Source of the DNA: Pseudoips prasinana | Taxonomy: Eukaryota > Arthropoda > Insecta > Lepidoptera > Nolidae | Assembly: GCA_951640165.1 (NCBI GenBank) | Contig: OX621236.1 | Location: 26,094,948-26,158,947, forward strand | Direction: 5' to 3' | Length of the DNA: 64,000 nt | In this document: positions 23,037 through 34,477 of the stretch, in pieces | Numbering within the stretch: position 1 is the first letter of the stretch | Layout: each line of letters begins with the position of its first letter | Notes under the pieces: generated by a model | Told to the model about the DNA's origin: nothing | The model's input: the letters and a program-made list of their open reading frames with translations, nothing else | The model's database searches: none | Program-made: the position numbers and the translations under genes

Positions 23037-23411
23037 ACTGCCTCGTTGGTCTAGGGGTAGCGTGTTCAACCGCAGATAATGAGGTCCTCGGTTCAAATCC
23101 CGGGTCGGGCCAAAAAAGTGTATTGGGATTTTTTCGAAAAAAGAAATTTCTCAGTATCAGCCCGAAGTCTGGAAGTTGGCAGTATTACACCCCCGTGCCT
23201 CGGACAGCACGTAAAGCCGTCGATCCTGTACCTGAACTCTTTCCGGTCGTGTCGCTAGGCGTCCCATCGGATCATAAGAGTGATGGAATAGAAAGTGCCC
23301 CTGTGTTTGCGCACACACTTGTGCACTATAATATGTCCTGCGCAATTGGGTAGTCTCCATTAAGACCGGCCGCTGTTGCCGAAATTCGGTCGTGAGGACA
23401 TCATCATCATC
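23037..23411 (+). mobile_element. tRNA-derived SINE, family D, with 13-bp target duplication
   Basis: The head is CTGCCTCGTTGGTCTAGGGG (A-box region) and CGGTTCAAATCCCGGGTCGG (B box). The body contains TACACCCCCGTGCCTCGGAC, TTGCGCACACACTTGTGCAC and CCTGCGCAATTGG, and the tail is a (TCA)n repeat at about 23,399-23,411. ATTAGAGACATTG occurs immediately before (23,024-23,036) and after (23,412-23,424), a perfect target-site duplication from LINE-mediated insertion. Other copies are at 38.59 (-), 53.64 and 61.91 kb. The overlapping ORFs are shadows. Confidence 0.9.
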
Positions 23412-23459
23412 ATTAGAGACATTGTAATAACACATAATTAGTCTAGTGGAGTAAATGAA

Positions 23460-23720
23460 ATCTAGGCTTTCGTAATCAGCCAGAATTGCAGGAGTCGGGA
23501 ATAGGGGAAGGCAATCCAGAGCCCTCGGGGGGTACGTGTCCCGACCACTTGGGATAGGGTGCAAAAGGGGGGCACCGGACCAGCATACCATACTCCCCCA
23601 TCAGACGCCAGAAGAAGTCCACGGTAGGTTAGATTTAGTTGGTGCGAGTCCGACAGACCCACCTGCAGACACTTTTTGCGGGTGGCATGCGTAGGCATTG
23701 CCCCTGCCTTATAAAAAAGG
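23460..23720. repeat. GC-rich block, probable repeat, unassigned
   Basis: About 260 bases of GC-rich sequence include GGGGGGTACGTGTCCCGACC and TCCGACAGACCCACCTGCAG. A minus-strand frame of 78 codons spans it but resembles no protein I know. It follows the family D SINE closely. Sharp compositional edges suggest a truncated retroelement or a host 5' exon. I cannot tell which from one copy. Confidence 0.35.
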
Positions 23721-25344
23721 CTCTAGTTACCTATCTAAAATATACCAACAGTATAACGGAATTTTATTAGAATCGACAATTCAAATCTAATTATCTGAAA
23801 AATTCTAATAAGCTCACGAAAATCGTAGTTCGAAATTATGTTGTTGCACGATCGAGCGAAATTGTCTGAAGATAAATGGATAAATAATATCACTGAGGCG
23901 TACTGGCATATTTATCTTCTCCATTCACAATATTTCTCTATTGGTTTCCTTCATTAGTGAAGTTTACTAAGCAGTAAGAAAAACAACATTTGTGTGTGTT
24001 TGTTTTATCAGTTTACCCCAAACGGACGCTATTGTTTACGTTACACCGACCCATTTCGAGTATGGCCAGTCGACCCTTCCATATTAATAACAATAGCTAT
24101 TATCATGACAATAAGAATTAATTTCGAACTGAAGCCGAATAGTCAATAGGCCATATAAGAACTAAAGCGTCGTTTTTCTACTCTATTAGTAATGCACCCC
24201 TTAGAATAAGACAACTTATTTTATGAAGTGTTAGGAAAGTGATGTATGTGTAATAAAGAAAAGTGTATGTGAATTTAGATTTATGGCCGGCGATTATGCT
24301 GCACTGAAGATGTATGGGAAGGCTATGTCCACTTATTTTACTCTATGGTGACTGCACTCTATTTAGTTACCTATTTATCTTGTTTATTTTGCACATAGAA
24401 AATGAGAAAGCTATAAAATAGACAAGTATGTTACAATCTTAACGTTATCAGGTGAAGTTTAATTTAATAGTTTTTTTTATAAAGTTTTCGACTAAATGTA
24501 CGCTGTCAATAACGCTCTAAGGCCTTAGGCAAATTGCAGTCTTTTTCATGACCATCCTATGTTTTTTAAAGACAACGCCCGCACTAGGGAAACTAATCCA
24601 TGTGTCGCGGTGTACTTTGCAAACATATGATAGACGGACACAAATTACATCCTATTCGAGAATATATAATAATATACACCTTCACTTTTTACGTAGGATG
24701 AAATGGAAGCGAATATTTTTGTGTCAGACAAAATTCAGTTATAACTTCAACTTCAGTTGTATTTCAAAATATGGCAGTCACAAATATACGAACGCTTATA
24801 GAGTAATAAGTTTCACCATACAACAGAACTAGGGTTACGCTTACATAGTGCGACAAATATATCTACGACATCAATAAATTGAAAATTAAGGACAAGATAA
24901 TTCTCTATATTGACGAAATCCTATTTAATGTTTACGTTTATTTCTTCGTAGACGCATACTGGAGCTACTATAACACCAAAACCACTCAAAGAACTTTTAA
25001 GACATCGATACTTTCGAGGAAACATCCCGGACGGAATTAATATTTAGTGGCTCTGTAATCGCTATTGACAGCTCTATTCAGCTTCCGAAAGTACCCAGCT
25101 CACTGAATATTTCACTCAGAGACTTATTAGCCGGCTAATTATACAAAGGAAGTAGTTAGGGCGAAACGGAAAGACGAGGGGATTTCGCCTCTCAAACATT
25201 CTGCGGGTCGGAGTGTTTGTTCGAAGGTCAGGCGAGTTTCACTTAACGAATTTCTTAATATTTCTTGAAAAGGCCAGTATTCATATTATATTTACAAATA
25301 TTTATTAAATATGGCTTATATGACATTATCAAATGTGTAATGTG
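23721..25344. other. Noncoding DNA
   Basis: AT-rich with no supported gene. A family C SINE tail lies inside (24,556-24,655). A patch at 25,150-25,240 is GC-richer without other signals. Confidence 0.5.
24556..24655 (-). mobile_element. Family C SINE, 3' part only
   Basis: AAAGACAACGCCCGCACTAG, GTCGCGGTGTACTTTGC, then AAACATATGATAGACGGACA and CAAATTACATCC match the 3' half of the 12,869-13,062 element in the same orientation. The match stops before the tRNA-like head. Confidence 0.7.
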
Positions 25345-25630
25345 CTGTACATGGAATATTTTTTTAAAAGGATACTTGGGGCGTGATCTACAATAGATAT
25401 CGAAGCCAAAAGTATAGTTTTTAAAATTTTTGTCTGTGTGTCTGTTTGTCTGTATGTATGTCCGGGCTAAGCGCAAAAAGTACTGAATGAATTTACTTCA
25501 AATTTTGCATAAATATTACTAAGAGGTCGGGTCAACATATAAGCTACATATTATCACGCTATCACCTATGGGGGGTGAACTTTAATGATTTATAAAATTT
25601 AACGCGGGTAAAACCGCGGGTCACAGCTAG
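25345..25630 (+). mobile_element. Non-autonomous Helitron-type element, copy 2, 5'-truncated
   Basis: Matches the 13.4 kb element from its CTGTACATTGAATATT region onward, through CTGTATGTATGTCCGGGCTA and TATTATCACGCTATCACC, to ACGCGGGTAAAACCGCGGGT, CACAGCTAG at 25,630 followed by T. The TC-starting 5' part is absent. Confidence 0.8.
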
Positions 25631-25930
25631 TACTATATAAAATAAATAGTGGATAGTTGAATCGTATTTTGGTATGAAATTTGACGTAGATGTTAATATA
25701 GTATTGGCAGAGGACACCAATTGCAAAAAAAAACACCATTTTGACTGATTACGCCTTAAGCCTTCACACATAATCCACGCACAATGCACGCTCTTCTTCC
25801 CAGATACCATAATTTAATTTTTGCGGTTTATTAAGTTAGTCATTTTAAAACATTTTACTAATTTTTATTATAACAGTCATCAATATTATAAATTATTCGC
25901 CATGGTTGCTCATTAGCGATGAATAAGAAT

Positions 25931-26285
25931 GAATGAAAGTCCATTGAAGCAAGTTATTCAAACGTGTTCACGTTTGAAAGTACTTAAGTGTGAAATTAGT
26001 ATAAACTGGTAGTTCCTGGAGTTCCAATGAGTCAGATGGCCCTTAAGGCCGAGATACACATAGCAGTAGCTAGTACGCTGTCAAGTGGAAGCTAGTATTT
26101 TTATTCGCTTATTCGTGATAATATTATAAACTAGTAGACTTCATCGGTCATAATCAAGCGGTCAGGTATTACCTAGTGCTTCAAATCGGGGAGGCTTTGC
26201 CAATAATATAATTATACTAATTTCACACTTAAGCACTTTCAAACACGAACAAGTTTGAATAACTTGCTTCAATAGAATTTCATTC
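25931..26285. mobile_element. Inverted-repeat element with about 74-bp arms
   Basis: Left arm 25,931-26,004 (GAATGAAAGTCCATTGAAGC, AAGTTATTCAAACGTG, ending TGTGAAATTAGTATAA) pairs with right arm 26,212-26,285 with only a few mismatches. The 207-base interior has no coding frame. Long near-perfect arms with a noncoding centre fit a fold-back MITE. Target duplications were not resolved. Confidence 0.75.
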
Positions 26286-29200
26286 ATGGCTAATTATCAG
26301 CTGTGGCGTTTAGAATAGTGATGACTGTGATATGATGATGAGAGTCATGTTATTCTAGGTAGTAAGACATAGGTACTACCTGCAGAAGTTACACTTTAAA
26401 GAAAGTCATAAAAATAATAGTTTTGAACAAGATAATGATAACAAAACTACTAAAATATATAATTAATCATTATGGAATAAATAAACTGTCACAAAAGAAA
26501 TGGATGGAAAAGCCTTTATTACTTGATATTAATAAATTATACTATTTTTCGATTAAAAAATTATATAAATACTGGCTTCTTTGCAATGTAAAGAAGGCAG
26601 TATTTTTATCCTACAAAATGTTATACGTAAAATATTTTATTTTCACACGTTACTAAAGTTCTAGTACTTCTACTAAAAACTTCAATAGATATTATATAAT
26701 TTTATATGCGTAACGTTGTATTTGTAGCACTTGCCTATCCGTCTGATTTCTCATGGAAATATTTGTGCAAGTAACTGGCATGTGTATTGAGAGCATTATT
26801 TTAGGAATCTGAGGACTGAGTGGGTGGGAAATTATAAGGTTATTAGCATATCTATAGTGTGAGAAACGACCACACACAAATATTGATAAATTTATAGTTA
26901 AAGATATTATTAAAAGAAATAAATATTAACGTATGTATAGTATACGGAGTGCACATGGTTTTAACTTCTAAAAAATAAATATTCTTTAATAATTTACCCA
27001 GAATACGAGTACAACATAAATTGAAGGTGTGTAATTACTAAATGTATTTAAAAATTATCTGTGTCATGGCAGCTCCCAGAGACAGAACCTATTGCTATAT
27101 ACCTTATATTATCTTTAAGCCATTTGGAGGAGGGCTTTTGATACATTTCTTGAAAATATTAAATAGTCTGACTTCAACGACAGAAAGAGCGACAACTACA
27201 GCACTTTTACGGTTACCAGTACAATATTTCTTTATAAAAGCGTATTCATCTTTTAGGATTTGCTCTCAATACACAATCAATGCATCTATCATTTGGTAAT
27301 ATGTCAAAACTGAACAGAAGGCAGTTACAATATCGTATGTCACTATTTGATTACAAGATTTAATACTGATATGTCAAATGTCTATAGCTTTTTGAAACCT
27401 GTCAATTTGCAAACTACTTGAATGACATAATCTATAAAATATAACTAGCGGGAGTTGCTTTAAGAATTGCTCATCTGATAATACCGCTTCTATTTGTATA
27501 TGTCAATTGTTCTTACTGTCAATTCTATATTCAAAATATTACAGAAGAATATATTAAAAGCAACCCAATGCTAATTGTTGTTTATTTACAGCCGGAGCAA
27601 GAGTAATTAATTTGACATAACGAACACGCTCACAAACATGCATACGTACATATGTATGTTTGTGGCTATGTTCGCTAATGGTTCGATAGTTCGAAGAAGA
27701 CGAAGTATACTGGAAAATATCCGTTGAAAAAAATGGGACATAATTCGTTTAAAAACATAAATAAAATTTAAAACAGGTAAAATGTCTTCGGAGGCCAGAT
27801 ATTTTTTAATCTCCTCATTGTGACTTCAGATTTAGCTACCTTTTTCGTAGTTCCTATTTATTTTTATTTGAATACCTCTGTACTTATTTTATCTTATACA
27901 ATAACCAATGATCGTACAAACATTTTAAGCCTGGGCTCAACTTGGCAAGTGTTTGAAGTGATTAACTAAATAAAAACATTTTTTTAGACTTCATGTAAAG
28001 CTCCCTGCGATGGTAGTAAATTGTTGACAAAACTTTTTGAATCGCAAAATAATAGAGGCAATTCGGTTCTAAACTGTCAATCTAAAACAAAACGTATACC
28101 TACTACCTGCTGCTCCTAAACAAAATAACAATCAAGTGCCCCATTAAATTGAACAACAACGAGATCAATACGTCAGCTGAGTCGTTAATGGCTGTCAACT
28201 CGCAAAAAACACGACAATGCAGTTTGGCAGAAAAAAGTTGCGGTGTGACGTCATAGCCGACGGTTACTGGACAGGGCTGAATAAATTACGTGCGGTATGT
28301 TCGGATTGTGGACAGGTGGGATTGTAGAGACGCCTGAAGCTGCACCGAAAATGCTTCGGATATAACCGGGATGCACGCACGTTGAATCATATACTCGGTA
28401 TTTTATAGTGCTCCTTTTATTGCACGCAGGCATTTAAATTATATTGGGCCTTTTAGGGTTATTATTTTTAACTTCATGGCTTTGTAAAGTTTTTAGGCCA
28501 AGTACATTCATGATGGATTATATAAATTTACTTCCATTTCTATTGAGTGATTTTCTGGCAATTCTGTCTTTTACCATACTAGTTTGAATGTCATTACATC
28601 TCTCTCTAATATATGTTATGATAAGAACAGGGTATGCTTACATAGAAATGCCAAACAAAAAAAAATCGCACGCAAAATAAAAATAATAAAGGTAAGGAGA
28701 CGGGGATTTCTGAGCCTGACTGTAATAAGTTGAGATATGGTTCAAAAAGAGCGTTATATTTTTCTATTCCAAACTGCAAAAAAATTACCCAATTTACAAT
28801 CTGGAAATGAGAAATCACAAAATAAGTTTAAGTCGCGAATTAAATTGGTTGTTGATTACTATAATCGATTAACGGTAATGAGTTCAAACAATGTAATATA
28901 AAAACTCTTGCACCAGACACCAGATAACCGATGGAATCATAATAATTACTAAATACATTAACATAATGTCAACAGTAGAAAATTAAATATCAATAAGATA
29001 AATATAAATCGTAATATCGGTTATCGTTTAAATCGATTTATTAGTTATTGGCAACTATATTTTTAATCTATGCTGACAGTGACTGGTGACAGATTTTGAA
29101 TCCTAATCTATGATCGCCATCGGTCACTTGTTTCTCGTATCGTTTAGTGCGTGTGTGATTTGAGTATATTTTATTGTTTTGTTTATATATCCCTCGACAA

Positions 29201-29704
29201 CTGCATACGGACTTCTGATATTGCTTAACGTGTACGACTTTTGCTAACATACTGAACACGGATAACTATTAAATAGCAATGGTCCTTAAAAATCTGCTGT
29301 TTAGTATAGGTTTGTACATAACCTCTCTATTAAGTACTAAACCTTTAATAACTCTGCTCACAGATTGAACAAATCCATGGAATTTGGTTGATAATTTATA
29401 GACCCATTAATTGACACCACTTTTATCTTTTTACATCTGGGCCCAATATTGTATGAAAACGTATCCGTCTCCTTTTGACAACAATGAAATGTTAAATTTA
29501 AAACTAATTAATGGTGTCTTACCACCTTAAGTAGATACCTACAATATATTTTTATTTGCAAGTAATGAAATTCTCCATTTATTTACTGTATCTTACTATT
29601 TATTTATTTGAAATACACCCTGGAAAAGAGTGGTCACTGCCATTAGACTTATTTTGTATATTTTCCGGATACAATCTATAATTGGTTTGGAATTAAGTGA
29701 CTGC
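26286..29704. other. AT-rich noncoding DNA
   Basis: No supported gene over 3.4 kb. Noted inside are an imperfect hairpin at 27,616-27,679 and a CpG-containing patch at 28,200-28,420 with a perfect CRE-type TGACGTCA at 28,246-28,253. Frames of 60-85 codons are AT-driven and unremarkable. Confidence 0.5.
27616..27679. repeat. Imperfect palindrome
   Basis: CATAACGAACACGC, CACAAACATGCATACG on the left is partly complementary to CATATGTATGTTTGTGGC, TATGTTCG on the right, around a GTACATATG centre. It could be a remnant of a small inverted-repeat transposon. Confidence 0.45.
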
Positions 29705-29715
29705 ACATTTGCCAC

Positions 29716-30176
29716 TTCGTGATATCTTCTCGTCCCAAATACCGCAGTGTCTCAAGTCGAAAGTCTTCGACCAGTATGTGTTGCCAGTGATGACTTACGG
29801 AACAGAGACGTGGTCGCTCACTATGGGCCTTATCAGGCGGCTCAAGGTCACCCAAAGAGCAATGGAAAGGGCTATGCTTGGAGTTTCCCTGCGAGATCGA
29901 ATCAGAAATGTTGAGATCCACAGGCGAACCAAAGTAACCGACATAGCCGTAAGAATTGCCAAGCTGAAGTGGCAGTGGGCAGGGCACATAGCTCGTAGAC
30001 CCGACGGCCGCTGTGGCAGAAAGGTTCTCGAATGGCGACCACGAACCAGAAGACGCAGCGTGGGCAGACCCCCTACAAGATGGACCGATGATCTGCTGAC
30101 CGGCCATTGTGGAGATCTTTGGGGAAGGCCTTTGTCCAGCAGTGGACGTCTTCCGGTTGATATGATGATGATGATG
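29716..30176 (+). pseudogene. 5'-truncated RTE-type LINE, C-terminal reverse transcriptase ORF
   Basis: An open frame across this block encodes the C-terminal part of an RTE-family polyprotein. Recognisable pieces are VLPVMTYGTETWSL, RRLKVTQRAMERAMLGVSLR, KLKWQWAGHIARR and VGRPPTRWTDD. The endonuclease and catalytic YxDD core are missing. The frame ends in CAGCAGTGGACGTC and an (ATG)n tail. ACATTTGCCAC occurs before (29,705-29,715) and after (30,177-30,187), a perfect 11-bp target duplication, so this is the complete inserted piece. It is dead on arrival but little mutated. Codons before about 29,716 and after 30,176 in the open frame are flanking DNA. Confidence 0.9.
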
Positions 30177-30187
30177 ACATTTGCCAC

Positions 30188-31651
30188 AATAGTTCAGGAA
30201 ATCTGCTCGTTAACACCTTCTCGTTTCTTTGCGAAATGTGTCTCATCAGAACTGGTAACTTACAGGAAATCATTGTTAGAGCTTTAAACTGTATACCCGT
30301 AAAAATAAAAAAAAATACACGCTCACAAACGTGAAACCGAAACATATATGAAAATACATTTAATTAACGCAGCACGACCCGTTTAATGCCTAAAAACAAA
30401 ACATAAACTGTGCGACATGCGGCCTTACATAATTCTGTATAAATCGATGCATGAAACGGGCTGTGGAAATTGGTTTTCCGTGGCTTTTCCGCGCTGTCGG
30501 ATCGGCAGCATCCGCTTAATGCCGCGCGACCGACGCGATATGAGAGACGCGATCCTTTTTACTCGAACAGTTTATGAGGGGCTACACCACTCCGTTGTTG
30601 CTCTTGCATTACCGCAAACAAAACGAAGCCCATGAAAATGAGTTTTTGTTTCCCCCATTGTTTTAAATGTTATGACTGAAGATGAAATGAAAACCTCTGC
30701 AATTCTTCTAACTAAAAATACCGTTGTTTGATCTACCTCTACAATGTTGTAAATAAATGCTTTGCCATTGTTCCTATAGAATGAAACCTCACTTAATTAA
30801 ATATCATCATGATGCATATTTTTTATCATGATACAGTCTGCATAATAAGTCAGCTAATGCGGTACATATTATAGTGAACAAGTGTCAACGTAAACACAGG
30901 TGCACTCTCTATTCTCTCAAACTCATGATCCGACGGGTTGTAACAACGTCAATTTCCAAATTTTAATCTAGACACACCCTATGTGTGTCCTTGCCACAAA
31001 AATCTCAATAACGCTGACTTTAAAAGTGAATAGAACATAAATTGTAGTATAAACAGTAAAAGCTCTTTATTCGCGGGGGATACGTTCCGTAAATATGCCG
31101 CGAATACAGAAACCGTGAACATGGAATGGTAATTTATATGGGATACGTTCCGGTCTTCGATCCATAACGACAACGCCACTTCAATTTTTCCTATTGCTGG
31201 ATAACACACAATTTTCTGAGCAGAGCGAAGAGAATATACATTGTAGTGTAAGGTAAAAATTCTAATATTTGTAAAGCATCTGTTGCTAACCATACATCAC
31301 TTGCCGACTAGTAATTATATCTATTGTTTTATTTGAAATATCGACACTACCAAATTAAAACATCGCATACCAAAATGATTTGGCATTTATTATAGAACTT
31401 TTTGTCGAATATAGCTAGACATCCTTGAGTTCTCAGTTGGCCATAACACTTCAGACTACTTTATAGCATTCAATAGACGGGCAGATTGTCACATTGTAAT
31501 TAGTAAACACATGGTGAATATCGTGTTACACAGCAGAACACGGTCCAGTAACCCGACGTGTCAATTAAGAATCGTCGCGCGTCGTCCGTTCATTTAGATT
31601 TATTCCAACTGGTAACGAAATTATTGTTAATCGAGAGCCTACTAGCTCATA
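30188..31651. other. Noncoding DNA with a CpG-containing patch
   Basis: A GC-richer stretch at 30,400-30,640 has a 72-codon plus-strand frame starting ATG 30,417. It has no recognisable domain or splice context, so I do not call it a gene. A DNA-transposon-like patch at 31,063-31,165 is listed separately. Confidence 0.45.
31063..31165. mobile_element. Possible mariner/pogo-type terminal remnant
   Basis: TATTCGCGGGGGATACGTTC, then CCGCGAATACAGAAACCGTG, then a repeated GGGATACGTTCCG resembles ends of some pogo/mariner-type DNA transposons, where GCGGGGGATACGTTCC pairs with CGCGAATAC. No transposase is present and only one end is visible. Confidence 0.35.
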
Positions 31652-31785
31652 CAGACGCCAGCACATCCAGCTATCCCAATCTGTCAGATTTCTTTTATAG
31701 ATTTTCAATTTTATCACATAAGTTTAAGGTGCACTTTCAATTGGGACAATTTTACAGATTGGGTAGCTTGATGTGATTGCGTCTG
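31652..31785. mobile_element. TA-flanked MITE, CAGACGCC family, copy 2
   Basis: 134 bp with CAGACGCCAGCACATCCAGC at the left and the inverse at the right, where one substitution gives GTGATTGCGTCTG. TA flanks both ends. The interior matches copies 1 and 3, including TTTTATAGATTTTCAA and TTATCACATAA. Confidence 0.9.
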
Positions 31786-32120
31786 TACCTACTGTTATAT
31801 CCGTTTATGATTTGTTGAGAGAATATAGGGATTTATGAGCGTACGTAAGTCAAACAAGTGGTAGGAATGCTAAATGCCTAGATTGCTGCGTCTAGCTAAT
31901 ATTATGTTTGTAGCAGTTAGCGCGTGCCTTGGAATGGAGACAAATAAATGTCCCAGCCGGGACCATCATCTAACATAGTTACATTGTATACAAATCCTTT
32001 GTCTCATTCGTTCTTTTCCCTTCGCTAATAGGGATAAATTGTATGTTGACACGACTATTTCACAGTATTGGATAATTCTTTCAATGGTCCTATTTATAGA
32101 CTGAGGAATTATTTATTGTA

Positions 32121-32255
32121 CAGACGCCAGCACATCCAGCTACCCCAATATGTCAAATTTCTTTTATAGATTTTCAACTTTATCACATAAGCATAAGGTT
32201 CACTTTCAATTGGGGAAATTTGACAGATTGGGGTAGCTTGATGTGCTGGCGTCTG
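32121..32255. mobile_element. TA-flanked MITE, CAGACGCC family, copy 3
   Basis: 135 bp, best-preserved ends of the four copies: CAGACGCCAGCACATCCAGC on the left and GATGTGCTGGCGTCTG on the right, each flanked by TA. It starts 469 bases after the start of copy 2, in the same orientation. The minus-strand ORF here is a shadow. Confidence 0.9.
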
Positions 32256-32394
32256 TACACTACTAGAAAGCTTATGGCACCGAAAATACTCAATCCCTTC
32301 CACGGAATAATTCGGTGGGGTAGTTGTAAATAATAACAATGACCACGATTCTATGCAATACCAAATAAACTAGTTTTAATATAATTGGATTTCT

Positions 32395-32600
32395 GTTTGA
32401 TATAAACCTTAAAAAAGGACAGGGCATTTTAATCAAGTCAATTTAGTTGGGTTGTGTGGCGAGAAAGTGAGCGACGACATGTTAAAACCGTGCAGCTTAT
32501 GCACCTGGAGCGCATAATTGGTGCGCGTATTTGAAGCAGATTTAGCAGTTTGACAGTGATATACATATGCCCTGTTCTTTTCATACGAACTATATTAGAG
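32395..32600. mobile_element. GAAAAGGAC-family MITE, copy 2
   Basis: AAAAAAGGACAGGGCATTTT on the left and TGCCCTGTTCTTTTCATACG on the right are inverted ends. The interior ATTGGTGCGCGTATTTGAAG, CAGATTTAGCAGTTTGACAG parallels 22,845-23,030. The right end CTATATTAGAG is shared with that copy. Confidence 0.65.
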
Positions 32601-32649
32601 GGAGAGAAGTGATGACATTATAATTATAATAATATAAGTAATAATAATA

Positions 32650-33155
32650 ATATCTTAGGACATTCATCACAGGCGGTCGTCTGAGTCCAAACTAAGCAGA
32701 ACTTATATCATGGAAACCAGATAACTGATACTACATATATTATTTTTGGAACGAAGTTCCTTATCGCGCGTTGCGAAAAGGGGCTAGACGGCAAAAATTA
32801 AGACGAAAAGTGATAACGACACTTTTTGCTTCTTTTTTTTTATTACTAAAATTGAGCCCACTGATTAAGTTAATATAACATTATATTTGCTAATAAAAAA
32901 AAATATTATTATAACTTAAATAAATAAAATTTTATTACAATTCCGTCACTAATTAATCGAAAGGAACTTCGTTCCATCCGGGTGTCCCTTGTCACCCCTC
33001 ATGTTATTTTCTTTTGTAAATACATTCTTATATAGTTAATTACACTCAGACTCAGGACATACAGACATGTTCATGCACACAAATATCTGTCCTGGATGGG
33101 AATCCAACCCACGACATGCTACGTGTAAAGCAAGCATTTACCAACCACGTCTCAG
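32650..33155 (-). mobile_element. Family B SINE split by a later insertion
   Basis: The 3' half (32,650-32,746: CTTAGGACATTCATCAC, TCCAAACTAAGCAGAACTTA, ACCAGATAACTGATAC) and the head half (33,004-33,155: TGTAAATACATTCTTATATA, TCAGGACATACAGACATGTT, AACCCACGACATGC) together make one SINE. They are separated by the 257-bp element at 32,747-33,003. Intact relatives at 3.9 and 46.1 kb show the continuous order. Confidence 0.8.
32747..33003. mobile_element. Unclassified 257-bp element nested in a SINE, copy 1
   Basis: The element carries GGAACGAAGTTCC near the left edge (32,748-32,760) and its inverse GGAACTTCGTTCC at 32,963-32,975. About 28 more bases follow, ending in a GGGTG/CACCC stem. TTATTTT flanks it on both sides (32,740-32,746 and 33,004-33,010) and the surrounding SINE closes up when it is removed, so both borders are well supported. 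A second copy lies at 52,655-52,897. It has no coding capacity. The inverted motif on one side is not terminal, so the class is unclear. Confidence 0.75.
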
Positions 33156-34334
33156 GCCCTTCAATTTATTATTTTAGTGACGTAGCAGTACCTAAGCATT
33201 GGTATGCATTAACAAAATTTTACTCAGAAGAATACATCAGAGTTTTAGCTTGCATAGTCTAATATTATAAAATGCTAGTGACCACAGGTACGTCGCTGAA
33301 ACCCTCGACGACTTTGTACACGTCTCGAGTTGATCTGACGATAAGACAAGGGAGAAAAGAGCGGGAGAATCCTATGTATGGTTATTTATTACCTTAGTAT
33401 TTTAGCGTTTGTATATCTACTTTTAGAAACCGTTTCACTAACACTTAACATAAATAGCTTAAAATACCGCACTATAACAGAAAATACTTAATTTAAAAAG
33501 CTTAAGACACAAAAATTTTGGACTTGATAAGTTGTATCATATGACGGATCTTAATTGGAATCTATCGTCTTTATTGAATGTCGCCAGATAATAAAACAAA
33601 AGCCCAGCAAAAGCACACAAGTCACAACACGATTTGTCGCTCGCCCCGAATTCGTGTCAATCTTCATCAGACCACATTTGATTAGATTCATTTAAAACAA
33701 ATGGGGAATAATCATTCCAACTTGCAGGTTTATTGTGAATTTATGTACCGTCTGCAATAAAAGTGCGTACGTATGGATGCATACGTGTTTTTTTTCACAT
33801 TGAAACAAGGTCGTAACTAGAGTAACATAATTTAAATATGTGAATTTGATTTTTTGGTATCTTAAAATTTTACAGTTATTAAAATACCGAGTCCCCAATC
33901 ATCAAATAGTTTTGTTCGTACCTTAGGTTAACTATATACTTCGTTAATAAAATAATTACGTCATCGCTAAAAATCCGAAGTAACAATAATACCGCCTGCA
34001 TTATCTTAAGCGTTTTCACCGTAGCCTATTAACGCTGGCAACAGCAGTGACAATACTTTGCCGACCTTTTAGCAACGTTAACAATGCTTTTTAGATAGAT
34101 ACTTTAGCATCATTTGAAAACCATGGTTACGCTTACGAAGTTACGCTAAAACCATACCATACGAAGTCTTTGAGCCTAGAGTCTTAATTACTTACAAATA
34201 AATACGAGTATGTAATAAATATAACCCAAATTGGACTAAATGTTGTTGTAAATATTATTTTGTTTCCGGCCTAAAAATAATGATAGGGCTACCCCATACC
34301 ATCCTGTAGGTAAAAGGCGTTCTCTGTATACTAA
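33156..34334. other. AT-rich noncoding DNA
   Basis: No supported gene or repeat. Some mixed composition lies at 33,270-33,370 and 33,590-33,660. Confidence 0.5.
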
Positions 34335-34477
34335 ATACCTAACACCTAACTGCGGTAGCCAACTCGCATGCCAAGCGCGGTGCCTACGGAAAATCCCTCC
34401 AACCAAATGGCTACGTAATAGAAAACTTTGGGAGAGGCCTTTGTCCAGCAGTGGCCGATAGCATGCTGATGATGATG
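34335..34477 (+). mobile_element. RTE-type LINE 3' end fragment
   Basis: TGCGGTAGCCAACTCGCATG, CCAAGCGCGGTG, a diverged middle, then GAGGCCTTTGTCCAGCAGTG and GCTGATGATGATG. The same order occurs at 54,415-54,545. The 3' block is shared with the better-preserved RTE copy at 29.7 kb. It is a short noncoding tail only. Confidence 0.7.

Noticed and set aside
22985..23591. 122- and 144-codon ORFs on opposite strands
   Set aside because: Both cross the borders of the family D SINE. The openness comes from the GC-rich repeat.
29676..30345. Minus-strand ORFs of 143, 130 and 90 codons
   Set aside because: They are antisense shadows of the RTE reverse-transcriptase frame.
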